Shown here piece by piece: positions 26,737-35,338 of a DNA stretch of 64,000 nucleotides. The notes below the pieces were generated by a model, which saw only the letters and a list, made by a program, of their open reading frames with translations, had not been told where the DNA came from and did no database searches. The position numbers were made by a program, and so were the translations under genes. The first letter of the stretch is position 1. Every line of letters begins with the position of its first letter. The DNA comes from JAKFWF01 sp963750535 (GTDB taxonomy: Bacteria > Pseudomonadota > Alphaproteobacteria > Rhizobiales > Hyphomicrobiaceae): the NCBI GenBank assembly GCA_963750535.1, contig CAVVRF010000047.1:1-64000 (forward strand), given 5' to 3'.

Positions 26737-27774
26737 TCAGCGCGCCGATGGGCACAGCTCGTAGGCGCGGGCGAGCGCGGCATCGCTGCTGTCGAACTCG
26801 CCGACCTTGCTGCCACCGAGTGCGCGGGCCTTGATGAAGTTGTCCGACATCGAGCGCTCGAAGCCGTCGAGCACCTGCAGCGCGGTGAGGTGCAGCACGC
26901 CGTCGGTCTGGGCGCGGATCAGCACCACCTTGCTCGCTCCGGACTTGCCGACATAGCTCGCCGAGTGAACCTGGCAGGAGGCCGGCGGCTGCGCCGCCGG
27001 GGCGACCGGTATGGCAGGCGCCATCGAGGCGACGGCGACCACCGGGCGCGGCTGTGCCGCACCGAGGCCCGAGCGCTGGCGCACGGCTACCAGCTCCGGC
27101 TTGCGCACGAGCGTTGGCGGCGGCGGATCGTCGGGGATCGGGCTCCGGCCGTTGCAGTGGACGGCGCGGAAGCGCTCGGCGACCCACTCGATCGACCGGC
27201 CATAGCGGCGGTCGACCGCCCATCGGCCGGCGAGGTCGGCGAACGTCACCGTCCGCCGCAGACGCGCCGAGGCGGAGATGATGTCGTCCTGCTTCAATTG
27301 CGTGCGCGGCGCGACCGGCTTCTCCAGGCGCTCGCCGGAATAGGCGACGAGGTGCTGGATCTGGGCAAGCACGCCGGTCGAGACATCCTTGTAACCGTCG
27401 CCGGGCACGCCGCCGCCGGTGGTGCCAATGCCGGCGAAGTTGTTTTGGTTTGGGTTGACATCGCCCCAGCGGCCGCTGCCGGTGCGGTAGCTCAGGTAAT
27501 TGGTCTCTATGATCATCTGGTAGAAGGCGTAGTCCCAGCGGACCTGCCAGGCCTCGCCGTGCTTGCGGTACCATTTCGCGATGTCGTCGAAGCGCGGATC
27601 GAGCTTCGGGTTGCGCTCGCGCAGGAAATGCATCAGCCGCGCCGGCGTCACGCAGGCCGGCATGCGATTGTAGTCGCTGGTGCGGATCGGCGGCGGGTCG
27701 GCTGCCGCCGCGGTGGCGAGGACGCTCGCGGCGGCAAATGCGAGTCCGATGGTGGCAAGGCGCGGAGCTGGCAA
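26737..27774 (-). CDS. Exported glucosaminidase-domain protein with Cys-containing C-terminal domain (paralogue 1)
   Basis: The N-terminus is a signal peptide (TIGLAFAAASVLATAAAADP). The catalytic domain reads LMHFLRERNPKLDPRFDDIA, WDYAFYQMIIETNYLSYRTG (with the expected catalytic Glu), NQNNFAGIGTTGGG and GVLAQIQHLVAYSG, matching the bacterial mannosyl-glycoprotein endo-beta-N-acetylglucosaminidase/FlgJ-like family that cuts peptidoglycan glycan strands. A Pro/Ala linker then leads to a C-terminal domain (about the last 75 residues) bounded by two Cys. The start is unusual: a TTG at 27,774 with AAGGGAAA upstream best fits the signal peptide, though the frame is open to 28,080. It lies 80 bases behind a paralogue of the same design. 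Confidence 0.82.
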   Translation of the reverse strand: MPAPRLATIGLAFAAASVLATAAAADPPPIRTSDYNRMPACVTPARLMHFLRERNPKLDPRFDDIAKWYRKHGEAWQVRWDYAFYQMIIETNYLSYRTGSGRWGDVNPNQNNFAGIGTTGGGVPGDGYKDVSTGVLAQIQHLVAYSGERLEKPVAPRTQLKQDDIISASARLRRTVTFADLAGRWAVDRRYGRSIEWVAERFRAVHCNGRSPIPDDPPPPTLVRKPELVAVRQRSGLGAAQPRPVVAVASMAPAIPVAPAAQPPASCQVHSASYVGKSGASKVVLIRAQTDGVLHLTALQVLDGFERSMSDNFIKARALGGSKVGEFDSSDAALARAYELCPSAR

Positions 27775-27854
27775 GCGGGTTTCCCTTCGTGCGGTATCGG
27801 TCGGGCCGAACTGCCCCGGCGCCTGGTGGCGGGCGGCAGCATCAGGCACCGCCG

Positions 27855-29072
27855 TCAGCCTTCCGGACAGAGGTCGAAGGCCTTGTCGAGCGCCTGCGTC
27901 TGGGTGCCGAACTCGCCGACCAGCTCGCCGCCCTTGGCGTAGGCCTGGATGTAGGCTTCCGCCTCGCGCTTCTCCGCGCCCTCGTTGACGTCGAGCACGG
28001 TATAGTTGGTGAAGCCTTCGCTCTTCGACCTGATGATCATGGCGCGCTGGCCGCCATAGCTCGCCTGCCAGACCCGGCACTTGCCGGCGGCGGACGCTGC
28101 CGGCTGCTTGGCGAGGCCGCCGGCGGATGCCTGCTGCACCGGCGAACGCTTCTCGGCCGGCTCGCTTTCCGCCGGCTCGGGCTTCGCGGCATTGAGAATG
28201 GTGAAGCCGGGCGCCACCGCGGCCTTCGCCGCCGGAGCATCGGCCTCCGTTGCCGGCTGGGCGGCGCGGGCAAGATTGCCGGCGCCGAGCCCGGTGCGCC
28301 GGCCGCTGGTGGCATCGGCGCGGGCGGCGGCAATCGAGTTGCGGGCGACCTCGGCGCCGGACGGCTTCGCGGCTTCCTCCTCGGACGGCGCGGCGGCGGG
28401 CTTGCGGGAAGTCGCGGCGGCCATCAACTCCGGCGCCGGATCCGGCTTGTTGCAGTGATCGTCGTAGAACCGTTTCGCGACGCTCTCGATCGTCTTGCCG
28501 TATTCATCGGCGCCTGGCGCCCAGCGGCGGGCGACCTCGGCATAGTTGATCGGGCCCTTGATGTTCTTCTGCCAGGAGTTGAGCACGCCCCATTCCTGGA
28601 CTTTGCGGGTGCGCTCGGCGACCGCATCGGGCACTTTCTCGCCGGCGTAGATCAGCACGTGCTGCAAATGGGCGGTAACACCGGTCGTGACATCGGGGAA
28701 GCGCTCGCCGCGCTCGCCCTTGCCGGTGGCGCCAATGCCGGAGAAGTTGTTCTGGTCGGCGCGAACGTCGCCGGAGCGGCCGTCGCGGCTGAAAGACAGG
28801 CTGCCGGTCTCGACGATCATCTGGAAGAAGGCATAATCCCATCGCACGCTGAGATCGTTGCCGACGCGCATGTAGTCGGCCGCGATGCCGTCGAAGCGGC
28901 GGTCGAGCTTCGGGTTTCGCTCCTTGAGGTAGGCCATGAGGCGGCCCGGCGTGGCGCAGGCCGGGACCTGGTTTTGCTCGCTCGCCTTGACGACAGGAAG
29001 GCCGGCCGCATGGGCGGAGCCGGCTGCAAATGCGCATGAAAGGAGCGCGGTCGCGCTCAATCGCTTGATCAT
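27855..29072 (-). CDS. Exported glucosaminidase-domain protein with Cys-containing C-terminal domain (paralogue 2)
   Basis: About 405 residues. The signal peptide is MIKRLSATALLSCAFAAGSAHA; the ATG at 29,072 is chosen over an upstream start at 29,114 because it begins this signal. The glucosaminidase domain reads ATPGRLMAYLKERNPKLDRR, WDYAFFQMIVETGSLSFSRD (catalytic Glu), DQNNFSGIGATGKGE and GVTAHLQHVLIYAGEKVPDA. A long Ala/Pro/Glu-rich linker (about 215-325) follows. The C-terminal domain reads CRVWQASYGGQRAMIIRSKS up to GGELVGEFGTQTQALDKAFD and ends at a final Cys. The protein is probably periplasmic or surface-located and remodels peptidoglycan. It and the gene after it form a tandem duplication on the minus strand. 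Confidence 0.87.
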   Translation of the reverse strand: MIKRLSATALLSCAFAAGSAHAAGLPVVKASEQNQVPACATPGRLMAYLKERNPKLDRRFDGIAADYMRVGNDLSVRWDYAFFQMIVETGSLSFSRDGRSGDVRADQNNFSGIGATGKGERGERFPDVTTGVTAHLQHVLIYAGEKVPDAVAERTRKVQEWGVLNSWQKNIKGPINYAEVARRWAPGADEYGKTIESVAKRFYDDHCNKPDPAPELMAAATSRKPAAAPSEEEAAKPSGAEVARNSIAAARADATSGRRTGLGAGNLARAAQPATEADAPAAKAAVAPGFTILNAAKPEPAESEPAEKRSPVQQASAGGLAKQPAASAAGKCRVWQASYGGQRAMIIRSKSEGFTNYTVLDVNEGAEKREAEAYIQAYAKGGELVGEFGTQTQALDKAFDLCPEG

Positions 29073-29277
29073 GAGGACACCCGGACTGACAAACTCACAG
29101 GGAGACGTACGCACCTCGACAAGATGCCTTTAGTTAAAGGCTTAACCTTAACGATGTGTTACGCGCTTCCCTCGCCCCCGACGGCGATGCCGGATTGTTG
29201 GGCGGCGTTTGGGGCGCGAGTGGGGGCTTGGCGGGGAAAGATTATGGCAAACCGTTAATGTTCGCCCTGCCGGCGGG

Positions 29278-29706
29278 TCAGGCGTCGCCGCGGCTGCGGG
29301 CGATCTCGATGCCGACCGCACGACAGGACGGCAGCACGTCGGGCTTCTCCAGGCGCACGGTCACTCGCACGACGCTGGCGTCGCCCAGGCAGGCTTCGGC
29401 GATGCGCTCGGCCAGCGTCTCGAGCAGATTGAAATGGCCGCTGGCGACGATGCGCTTGATGGCGCCGATCGCGCGATCATAGTCGTAGACGTCGCCGATC
29501 CGGTCGGATTGGCCGTCATAGTGATCGCGCACGGCGAGATCGAGCGAAACGACGATGCGCTGCTCGTATCGCTTCTCGTGCTCGTAGATGCCGATCGAGC
29601 CGATCAGCTCGAGCTCGCGCACCAGCACCCGGCGCAAGGGCCGTGATGGCGCCGGGCTCCAGTCCTCGTGGTCGCTGTCGCGGTCGATGGCGCTCAATTG
29701 GTGCAC
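29278..29706 (-). CDS. folB: Dihydroneopterin aldolase
   Basis: A 142-residue protein with the FolB tunnel fold: VLVRELELIGSIGIYEHEKR, QRIVVSLDLAVRD, DVYDYDRAIGAIKRI, HFNLLETLAERIAEACL (with the conserved Glu) and VRVTVRLEKPDVL. FolB converts 7,8-dihydroneopterin to 6-hydroxymethyl-dihydropterin and glycolaldehyde in folate synthesis. The start is a GTG that follows the TGA of the SDR gene without a gap, so the two are translationally coupled. The first 25 or so residues are extra to the core. Confidence 0.93.
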   Translation of the reverse strand: MHQLSAIDRDSDHEDWSPAPSRPLRRVLVRELELIGSIGIYEHEKRYEQRIVVSLDLAVRDHYDGQSDRIGDVYDYDRAIGAIKRIVASGHFNLLETLAERIAEACLGDASVVRVTVRLEKPDVLPSCRAVGIEIARSRGDA

Positions 29707-30492
29707 TCAGGGGTTCGAGACTGGCGGCGGGGGCGCCGACGGCGCCGTTTCCTGCAGCCACCTGAGGTGCTGCCCGCCGTCCAGGGCGATCATCTGGCCG
29801 GTCATGGCCGGGGCGTCAAGGATGAAGCGCACCGCGGCCGAAATCTCCGCGAGGGTGGTGGCGCGCTGCAGAGGCGTCGCTGCGGCCTCGGCGGCGAAGC
29901 CTGCCGCGCTCTGATGGGGTCCCTGCAGCGTTGGCCCGGGGCCGATTGCGTTGACCCGGATGCGCGGCGCCAATGCCTGCGCCAGCATGCGTGTCGCCCC
30001 CCACAGCGCGACCTTCGAGGCGGTGTAGGCGAAGAACTCCGGCGTCGGCGCCCACACCCGCTGATCGATCATGTTGATGATCGCGCCGGTGTCGCCGGCG
30101 GGAAGCGATCGGGCGAAACTCTGCGCCAGCAGGATGGGCGCGCGAACGTTGACCGACTGGTGGCGGTCCCAGCCGGCGGCGGTGAGCGTGGCGAGATCGT
30201 CGAAATGGAACTCCGAAGCGTTGTTGACGAGAAGGGTCGGCACGCCGAGCGCGGCCCGGCACCGCCCGACGAGGCCGTCGAGGTCGGCCACGTCGCTGAG
30301 ATCACAGGGCAATGCGGCGGCGGCGACGCCAAGCCGACGACACTCCGCCGCCGTCGCCTCCGCCTCCTGCCGCGAGGCGCGGTAATGCACGGCGACATCC
30401 CATCCGTCGCTGGCAAGACCAATTGCGATCGCCCGGCCGATCCGTCGGGCGGCGCCGGTGATCAGGGCGACAGGTCTGGTGCGCGGCGGCAT
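29707..30492 (-). CDS. SDR-family oxidoreductase, FolM/pteridine-reductase-like
   Basis: A 261-residue short-chain dehydrogenase. The cofactor motif is VALITGAARRIGRAIAIGLA; the RR after TGxA is characteristic of pteridine reductases (PTR1/FolM). NNAS and the catalytic YTASK are present, followed by VNAIGPGPTLQGP and GQMIALDGGQHLRWL. Direct coupling to folB, whose GTG start follows this gene's stop immediately, supports a role in dihydropterin or dihydrofolate reduction. The Tyr in AYTASK and Lys are intact, so it should be active. An alternative is a generic SDR that happens to be next to folB. Confidence 0.85.
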   Translation of the reverse strand: MPPRTRPVALITGAARRIGRAIAIGLASDGWDVAVHYRASRQEAEATAAECRRLGVAAAALPCDLSDVADLDGLVGRCRAALGVPTLLVNNASEFHFDDLATLTAAGWDRHQSVNVRAPILLAQSFARSLPAGDTGAIINMIDQRVWAPTPEFFAYTASKVALWGATRMLAQALAPRIRVNAIGPGPTLQGPHQSAAGFAAEAAATPLQRATTLAEISAAVRFILDAPAMTGQMIALDGGQHLRWLQETAPSAPPPPVSNP

Positions 30493-30817
30493 CGAAGCGT
30501 GCGGTGCTATAGGATTTCTATAGGGTTGGTACGGCTCTTCAGCTTGATAGCCGCAGTCCCGGTGCTGGCCAACTCACATTAGTCTGCCAGCCCGGCCGAT
30601 CAAAGAATGCGCAGTGGGCATCGGTCTGGCCAGATAAATGGCGATTTGCTGCGGTTTTTTCGGGCACCCACTGGATGAAATTTCAGCAGATAAAACAAAT
30701 TGTTGCTGCGCAGTTACGGCAGTTCGTCAACAGGCAACAGGAGGTTGGATTCACGTTGCATATAGCGAGTGACTCACTCCACCGTTGGTCTCGATCTGAC
30801 GAAACAATTGCAATCAA
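30493..30817. other. Divergent intergenic region
   Basis: The region is AT-richer than its surroundings and lies between the folate genes (minus) and the porin (plus). It should hold promoters for both directions. It contains a short T-run after gctgcgg near 30,650-30,660 but no convincing hairpin. No gene is visible. Confidence 0.4.
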
Positions 30818-31687
30818 ATGGGGCACGAGATGGCGATCGAGGGGGAGTTGAAGGCGGGCGGAATCGCCGCGCAGGTGAGCGAGTTCACCCGCCCTGCGCT
30901 GATGGGATTGATGGCAGGTGGCCTCGCCCTCGCAGCGTGGGCCGGCATGGCGCACGCCGAAGAGCCGAAGAAGGACTGGACGCTGACCGGCTCGGTCAGC
31001 GGCACCACAGACTATGTCTTTCGCGGCTTCTCGCAGACCGCCGGCAGCCCCACCCTCCAGGGCACGGTCGATTTCTCCTACAGGATGTTCTATGTCGGCA
31101 CGTTCCTGTCGGGCCTCGACTTCGTAAATGACTCCTCGAAGCCGGGCGTGGCCAACGTCGAGACGGACGTTTACGCCGGCGTGAAATTCCCGATCGGCAG
31201 GTTCGATATCGACCTGGGCGGCATCTACTACCTCTATCCGGGCGCCAACGACAACTTCGCCGTTACCGGCTTCCGCGAGCTCGACTACTTCGAGTTCAAG
31301 GCCGGCGCCAGCTTCAAGCCGTTCGCGCAATGGACCTTGGGCACGGTCGCCTACTACTCGCCGGAATACACCAACAAGACCGGCGCCGTGTGGACCTTCG
31401 AGGGCACGAGCTCGTACGAGTTCCACAAGCTCGGGTCGATCACGCCGACCTTCGGCGCACTGGTTGGCTACCAGATGGGTGACGACGCGGCGTACAAGGC
31501 GCTGGTCGGCAACGGCAAGGACAACTACTGGTACTGGAACGCCGGCGTTACGCTCGGCTTCGGCGACAACTTCTCGCTCGACTTCCGCTACTGGGATACC
31601 AACGTCTCCAACACCAGCAATTTCTGCAGCGGCAATGTCTTCCAATGCGACGAGCGGTTTGTCGGCACCGCCAAGGTCACGTTCTGA
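30818..31687 (+). CDS. TorF-family putative porin
   Basis: A 289-residue outer-membrane beta-barrel of the TorF/gcw_chp type. After a signal peptide (GLMAGGLALAAWAGMAHAEE) the mature protein reads TLTGSVSGTTDYVFRGFSQT, GTVDFSYRMFYVGTFLSGLD, VETDVYAGVKFPIGRF, GGIYYLYPG, WNAGVTLGFGDNFSLDFRYW and ends in Phe (AKVTF), as barrel proteins do. Alternating hydrophobic strands are visible throughout. The true start may be the ATG at 30,830 or even at 30,902 directly before the signal peptide; the listed start gives an unusually long leader. It probably passes small solutes across the outer membrane. A strong terminator follows. Confidence 0.88.
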   Translation: MGHEMAIEGELKAGGIAAQVSEFTRPALMGLMAGGLALAAWAGMAHAEEPKKDWTLTGSVSGTTDYVFRGFSQTAGSPTLQGTVDFSYRMFYVGTFLSGLDFVNDSSKPGVANVETDVYAGVKFPIGRFDIDLGGIYYLYPGANDNFAVTGFRELDYFEFKAGASFKPFAQWTLGTVAYYSPEYTNKTGAVWTFEGTSSYEFHKLGSITPTFGALVGYQMGDDAAYKALVGNGKDNYWYWNAGVTLGFGDNFSLDFRYWDTNVSNTSNFCSGNVFQCDERFVGTAKVTF

Positions 31688-31723
31688 GGTCACACCAAGC
31701 TGATTGCAGCATGATCAGAGCAG

Positions 31724-31755
31724 GCGGTGATCGGTCCCCCGGTCACCGCTTTTTT
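31724..31755 (+). terminator. Rho-independent terminator of the TorF porin gene
   Basis: The stem gcggtgatcgg / ccggtcaccgc has one G-T wobble and a 4-base loop. It is followed by six T residues, 37 bases after the porin stop. Confidence 0.88.
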
Positions 31756-31778
31756 GTGCATGGTGGATGTGCCTCGCC

Positions 31779-32621
31779 TCACTCGTCGCCACCGGCGATA
31801 TCAAGTGGGCTGCCGAGGCCGCTGAGCAGCGAACCACCGTCCCGCGTTCCACCGACATTGGCGATGATGCGGCCGGCGAGCCGCGAGAACGGCAGGCTCT
31901 GCAACCACACCGTGCCAGGTCCTTTGAGCGTCGCGAAGAATACGCCCTCGCCGCCGAAGATCATCGATTTCACTGAGCCGGCACGGACGATGTCGAACTC
32001 GACCGTCGACGTCATGGCGGCGACGCAACCGGTATCGACATGGAACTCCTCACCGGTCGCAAGCTCGCGTTGCACGACGCAGCCGCCGACATGGACGAAC
32101 GCGTACCCGTCGCCTTCGAGGCGCTGCATGACGAAGCCCTCGCCGCCGAATAGTCCGGTCATGATCTTGCGCTGGAAGAATATGCCAATCGAGACGCCCT
32201 TGGCGGCACACAGGAAGGCATCCTTCTGGGCAATGAGGGTCCCGCCGACGTCGCTGAGCTTGAACGGAATGATGCAGCCAGGATAAGGCGCCGCGAACGC
32301 GACGTGGGCCTTGCCGCCGCCACCGTGCGTGAACACGGTCATGAACAGGCTCTCGCCGGTCAGGATGCGCTTGCCGGCTGCGGCGATCTTGCCGAAGAAC
32401 CCGGTCTGCGGCTTCGAGCCGTCGCCGAAGATCGTATCCATGTGCACGCTGGCGTCCTTGAACATCATCGCGCCGGCCTCCGCGATGGCGCTCTCACCGG
32501 GATCGAGCTCGATCTCGACGAATTGCATCTCCTGGCCGTGGATCTTGAAGTCGATCTCGTCGGCGCCGACGGCCGAGATGCGCCTGCCTGTGATGCTCGG
32601 TACCGAACCGCCGTTGGCCAT
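31779..32621 (-). CDS. AIM24 / TIGR00266-family protein
   Basis: About 280 residues built of repeated glycine-rich beta motifs: FVEIELDPGESAIAEAGAMM, FFGKIAAAGKRILTGESLFM, GGKAHVAFAAPYPGCIIPF, TGLFGGEGFVMQRLEGDG and RAGSVKSMIFGGEGVFFATL. This is the AIM24/TIGR00266 double-stranded beta-helix family (mitochondrial AIM24 homologues), whose bacterial function is unclear. The ATG at 32,621 is preceded by GGAG at the right spacing and begins the conserved region. It has no signal peptide. It stands alone and converges on the porin terminator. Confidence 0.9.
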   Translation of the reverse strand: MANGGSVPSITGRRISAVGADEIDFKIHGQEMQFVEIELDPGESAIAEAGAMMFKDASVHMDTIFGDGSKPQTGFFGKIAAAGKRILTGESLFMTVFTHGGGGKAHVAFAAPYPGCIIPFKLSDVGGTLIAQKDAFLCAAKGVSIGIFFQRKIMTGLFGGEGFVMQRLEGDGYAFVHVGGCVVQRELATGEEFHVDTGCVAAMTSTVEFDIVRAGSVKSMIFGGEGVFFATLKGPGTVWLQSLPFSRLAGRIIANVGGTRDGGSLLSGLGSPLDIAGGDE

Positions 32622-32874
32622 TGTTTTCTCCACTGAATTCCAGTCTTGCCGAAGACGATGCCGACAGGCAGTCTCTGCGAGACCTGATTGCTCGAGCGCG
32701 ACGAACGAGGAATTCCGCTCCCGGCCAAGGTCCGCTTTCGCCAGCGGACTGCTCGAACCGCTCGTTCTAGACCACACTATATTTGATACATTCCGATGTC
32801 CTTATCGCCATCGAGGCTCGCTCCGGCCGTGCTGGGGTGCATTGCCTCCAACCATCTGCGACAGGAGCTCCGAA

Positions 32875-33762
32875 ATGAGCATGCTACGCCACACAACCTC
32901 CGCGCTCATCGCATTGGCAATGGGCTTTGCGTTGGCCGCGCCCTCGCCGGCCCTCGCCCAGCGTGCGCCTGACAACAGCGCGCTGAGCAAGGCAGAATTT
33001 CGCGCTCACGCGAGAACCTATGGGCTCGTCTACCGACTGCCGCCGGACGTCAACGAGGTGCTCGACGGCAAGATCAGGGGGCCGCTCAAGGCGGCGCTGC
33101 TGAAAGCCGGCCTCAAGGCCGAGGCCAACGTGAAGAACATGCCGCACGTGACGGTGGTCCACATCCACAGCGCCGACCCGAAGACGCCGGCCGCCATGCT
33201 GAAGGCGCTGCCGAAGCTTCCGCCGGTGATCAACTATACGTTGAAGACCTTCTACACCACCGAGGCGGCCAAGGGGGCGGGGCAGCCCTGGTGGTTCGAC
33301 CTCGGCATCGTCAAGAGTGGCGACGGGTTCGAGAGCATGATGGCCTTCAACACCACGGCGACGGCCGCGCTGACCCCGCTTCGCGACGGGCCGTTGCCGC
33401 GCTGCACCGGACCGGTCTACGCGGTGATGAGCGATGCCGCCAAGGAGCTCGTCCGCACCGTCGGCGTCAGCGGCGTGAACGTGATGAAGGATGGCAAGGA
33501 GGTCAGGGCGCACAATCCGCACAATACGCTGGTGTACAGCATGAAGAAATTCGACGCGCCGCTGCAGGCCTCGATGAACGCGCTCGCCGAGGACTTCAAC
33601 AAGGTGCTGCCGGACGGGATCCAGGGTTCCTTCAAGGACGTCTCGATCGTTGAAATCGGGTTTGCCGGCAATGTCGTGCGCGAGATCTACCGCATCAGCC
33701 TGGAAAACGGCGAGGTCACGCAAGTGGCGAGCGGCCGGAAGCTTGCGGCGATCAGGCGGTGA
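32875..33762 (+). CDS. Exported protein with two HxT motifs, 2H-phosphoesterase-like
   Basis: About 295 residues with a clear signal peptide (TTSALIALAMGFALAAPSPALA) from the ATG at 32,875, which has CAGGAGC upstream. The mature protein holds two H-x-T-h motifs, PHVTVVHIHS (about residue 90) and HNTLVYSM (about residue 220), roughly 130 residues apart. That is the hallmark of the 2H phosphoesterase superfamily (LigT and relatives), which act on cyclic phosphate ends of RNA or on nucleotides. Other stretches (FYTTEAAKGAGQPWWFDLGI, IVEIGFAGNVVREIYRI) do not identify a subfamily. The family call is an inference from the motif pair only. Confidence 0.7.
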   Translation: MSMLRHTTSALIALAMGFALAAPSPALAQRAPDNSALSKAEFRAHARTYGLVYRLPPDVNEVLDGKIRGPLKAALLKAGLKAEANVKNMPHVTVVHIHSADPKTPAAMLKALPKLPPVINYTLKTFYTTEAAKGAGQPWWFDLGIVKSGDGFESMMAFNTTATAALTPLRDGPLPRCTGPVYAVMSDAAKELVRTVGVSGVNVMKDGKEVRAHNPHNTLVYSMKKFDAPLQASMNALAEDFNKVLPDGIQGSFKDVSIVEIGFAGNVVREIYRISLENGEVTQVASGRKLAAIRR

Positions 33763-33799
33763 ACCGGGGCTCGGCGACGTTTTCCCCAGGTGAGCCGTC

Positions 33800-34636
33800 G
33801 TGCCGCCTTGCTGGCGTGTCGCAACGCAGATTACCTGGGCAACGAGTGCGTGCGTCGAACAGCATGAAGCGTCGCCGGTGATCTGGTTTGTTCTCGCAAT
33901 GACATTGGCGACCGTTGCCGCCATCACCTTCGTGATGGCGCCGCGGATGGCCGAAGGGCGCGTGGTGTTCAACATCACGCCCGACCGGCCATGTCCGTTC
34001 GGCTACCGCATGTCGTGGATCGCGGTGCGCAGCCGCGACACCGGCGCCGTCGCCGCCGCCCTGGGACTCGCCAATCCGCAAGTGGCCAACTGGCGGACCG
34101 GGATCGGCAGCGTCTACGACAATGCCCTCGGGCAGTCGCACGTGTTCGTCTCCCCTCCCGTCAACGGCTGGACGTTCGTGGTCGGGCTGCCGCTGCCGCA
34201 TCCGGTCGGGCCGGCGTTCGTCGACAAGTGCATGCCGCTGTTGACCGCGCTCGGCCAGCGCTTCGTCGAGGTCCAGTACTACATCGCCTATCCGCCGATC
34301 GATCTGTTCGCCTGGGTGCGTATCATCGACGGCAAGGTGCAGCGCGCCTTCGCGATCGGCGACGAGGGCGTGGTGCTGAGCCAGGGCAAGACGACCAAGG
34401 ACGAGCGTTCGCTCGGATTGAAGCTGTTCGAGCTACGCGGCGTACGCGGACGCAAAGGTGATGCCGGCGGCGCCTTGATGCTGCATCCGACCGAGGAGCA
34501 CGTGATGCGGCTCGCCGGACGTTGGGGCATCGATCCGATCAATATTGAGCGAGCGCCAAAGGGCGCGCCCGCGGTCGGCATCATCGGCGTGGCGCCTGCG
34601 GCCTGGCGCGCTGAGCGGTTGCGCAAGGCCGCGTGA
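33800..34636 (+). CDS. Conserved hypothetical protein, possible N-terminal membrane anchor
   Basis: A 278-residue protein. The GTG at 33,800 has AGGTGAG five bases upstream, which supports it; an alternative start is the GTG at 33,878. A hydrophobic segment (about residues 27-46, VIWFVLAMTLATVAAITF) suggests a membrane anchor. The rest includes CPFGYRMSWIAVRSRDTGAV, GQSHVFVSPPVNGWTFVVGL and a C-terminal part with LMLHPTEEHVMRLAGRWGID. I recall proteins of this type in Rhizobiales, but no function. It follows the 2H-like gene after 37 bases and could be in its operon. Confidence 0.7.
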   Translation: MPPCWRVATQITWATSACVEQHEASPVIWFVLAMTLATVAAITFVMAPRMAEGRVVFNITPDRPCPFGYRMSWIAVRSRDTGAVAAALGLANPQVANWRTGIGSVYDNALGQSHVFVSPPVNGWTFVVGLPLPHPVGPAFVDKCMPLLTALGQRFVEVQYYIAYPPIDLFAWVRIIDGKVQRAFAIGDEGVVLSQGKTTKDERSLGLKLFELRGVRGRKGDAGGALMLHPTEEHVMRLAGRWGIDPINIERAPKGAPAVGIIGVAPAAWRAERLRKAA

Positions 34637-34671
34637 GCGGCGGGAAGCCGGACTGTCGACAGCTTGCGCCG

Positions 34672-35145
34672 TCAGGCGGCCAGGCGGATGCGAGCCTCGA
34701 GCGGGACGCATTGGCTGACCGTTGTCGGCCGCAACGGCACGACATTGGTGTTGTCGGGCTTGCGGCCGCGGACCACGATCGGTGGCCGGGGCGCATGCAA
34801 CTTGCTGCTCTTGCCATTCTTGCTGTTCTTGTGCGCGGCCGACACCAATTTCGGTATCGGCTTGGTGTTGGGCTGGACGCGACCACGCGGACGTGGAATG
34901 CGCCCGGCCCTGGTGTTGAGATACGCGACGCCGGCGATGCGGGCCGCCAATCGAAAGTCGGCCGGCGGCGCAATTCGATGGACGAAGCCGGCAACGGCCG
35001 GCGCCAGCGCGGTTGCTGCGACCGCAGCAGCGGCCGGCGGCAATTTTGGCGCGGGTTCGGCGCGGCGTTTTCCGCCCGGCCAGACCAGCATCCGTGAAAG
35101 CAAGCGAAACATTACGGTCAGCATCGCCAAGTTCCCCACAAACAA
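34672..35145 (-). CDS. Hypothetical basic, low-complexity protein
   Basis: A possible 157-residue protein with a hydrophobic N-terminus (MFVGNLAMLTVMFRLLSRML) followed by Pro/Ala/Arg/Lys-rich sequence. The opposite strand is also open across this region (34,664-35,200), so it is uncertain which, if either, is coded. The minus frame is favoured by having a plausible membrane or signal segment at its start and by converging on the gene before it. No family is recognised. Confidence 0.35.
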   Translation of the reverse strand: MFVGNLAMLTVMFRLLSRMLVWPGGKRRAEPAPKLPPAAAAVAATALAPAVAGFVHRIAPPADFRLAARIAGVAYLNTRAGRIPRPRGRVQPNTKPIPKLVSAAHKNSKNGKSSKLHAPRPPIVVRGRKPDNTNVVPLRPTTVSQCVPLEARIRLAA

Positions 35146-35338
35146 GCGACAGTTCAGTCACGGGGCTCAAAATGGCAGAGAGGGCTTTCGCTGGGGTTAA
35201 TTGACGGCTCAGATCGGCACGGAAGCCGTGATCGGCCTCCGGTGTGACTTTGAGGCAGCACACCGAAATGGCGGTGGCGCGAGCAGCCAGGCGCGCGATA
35301 ATCGTCAATCACGGGCCGATTGGTGCCCGAGCCAAGCC

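Noticed and set aside
34664..35200. 178-codon plus-strand frame opposite the hypothetical gene at 34,672-35,145
   Set aside because: Its composition is irregular and it has no signal, domain or ribosome site; the opposite strand is only slightly better, so just one low-confidence gene is listed.
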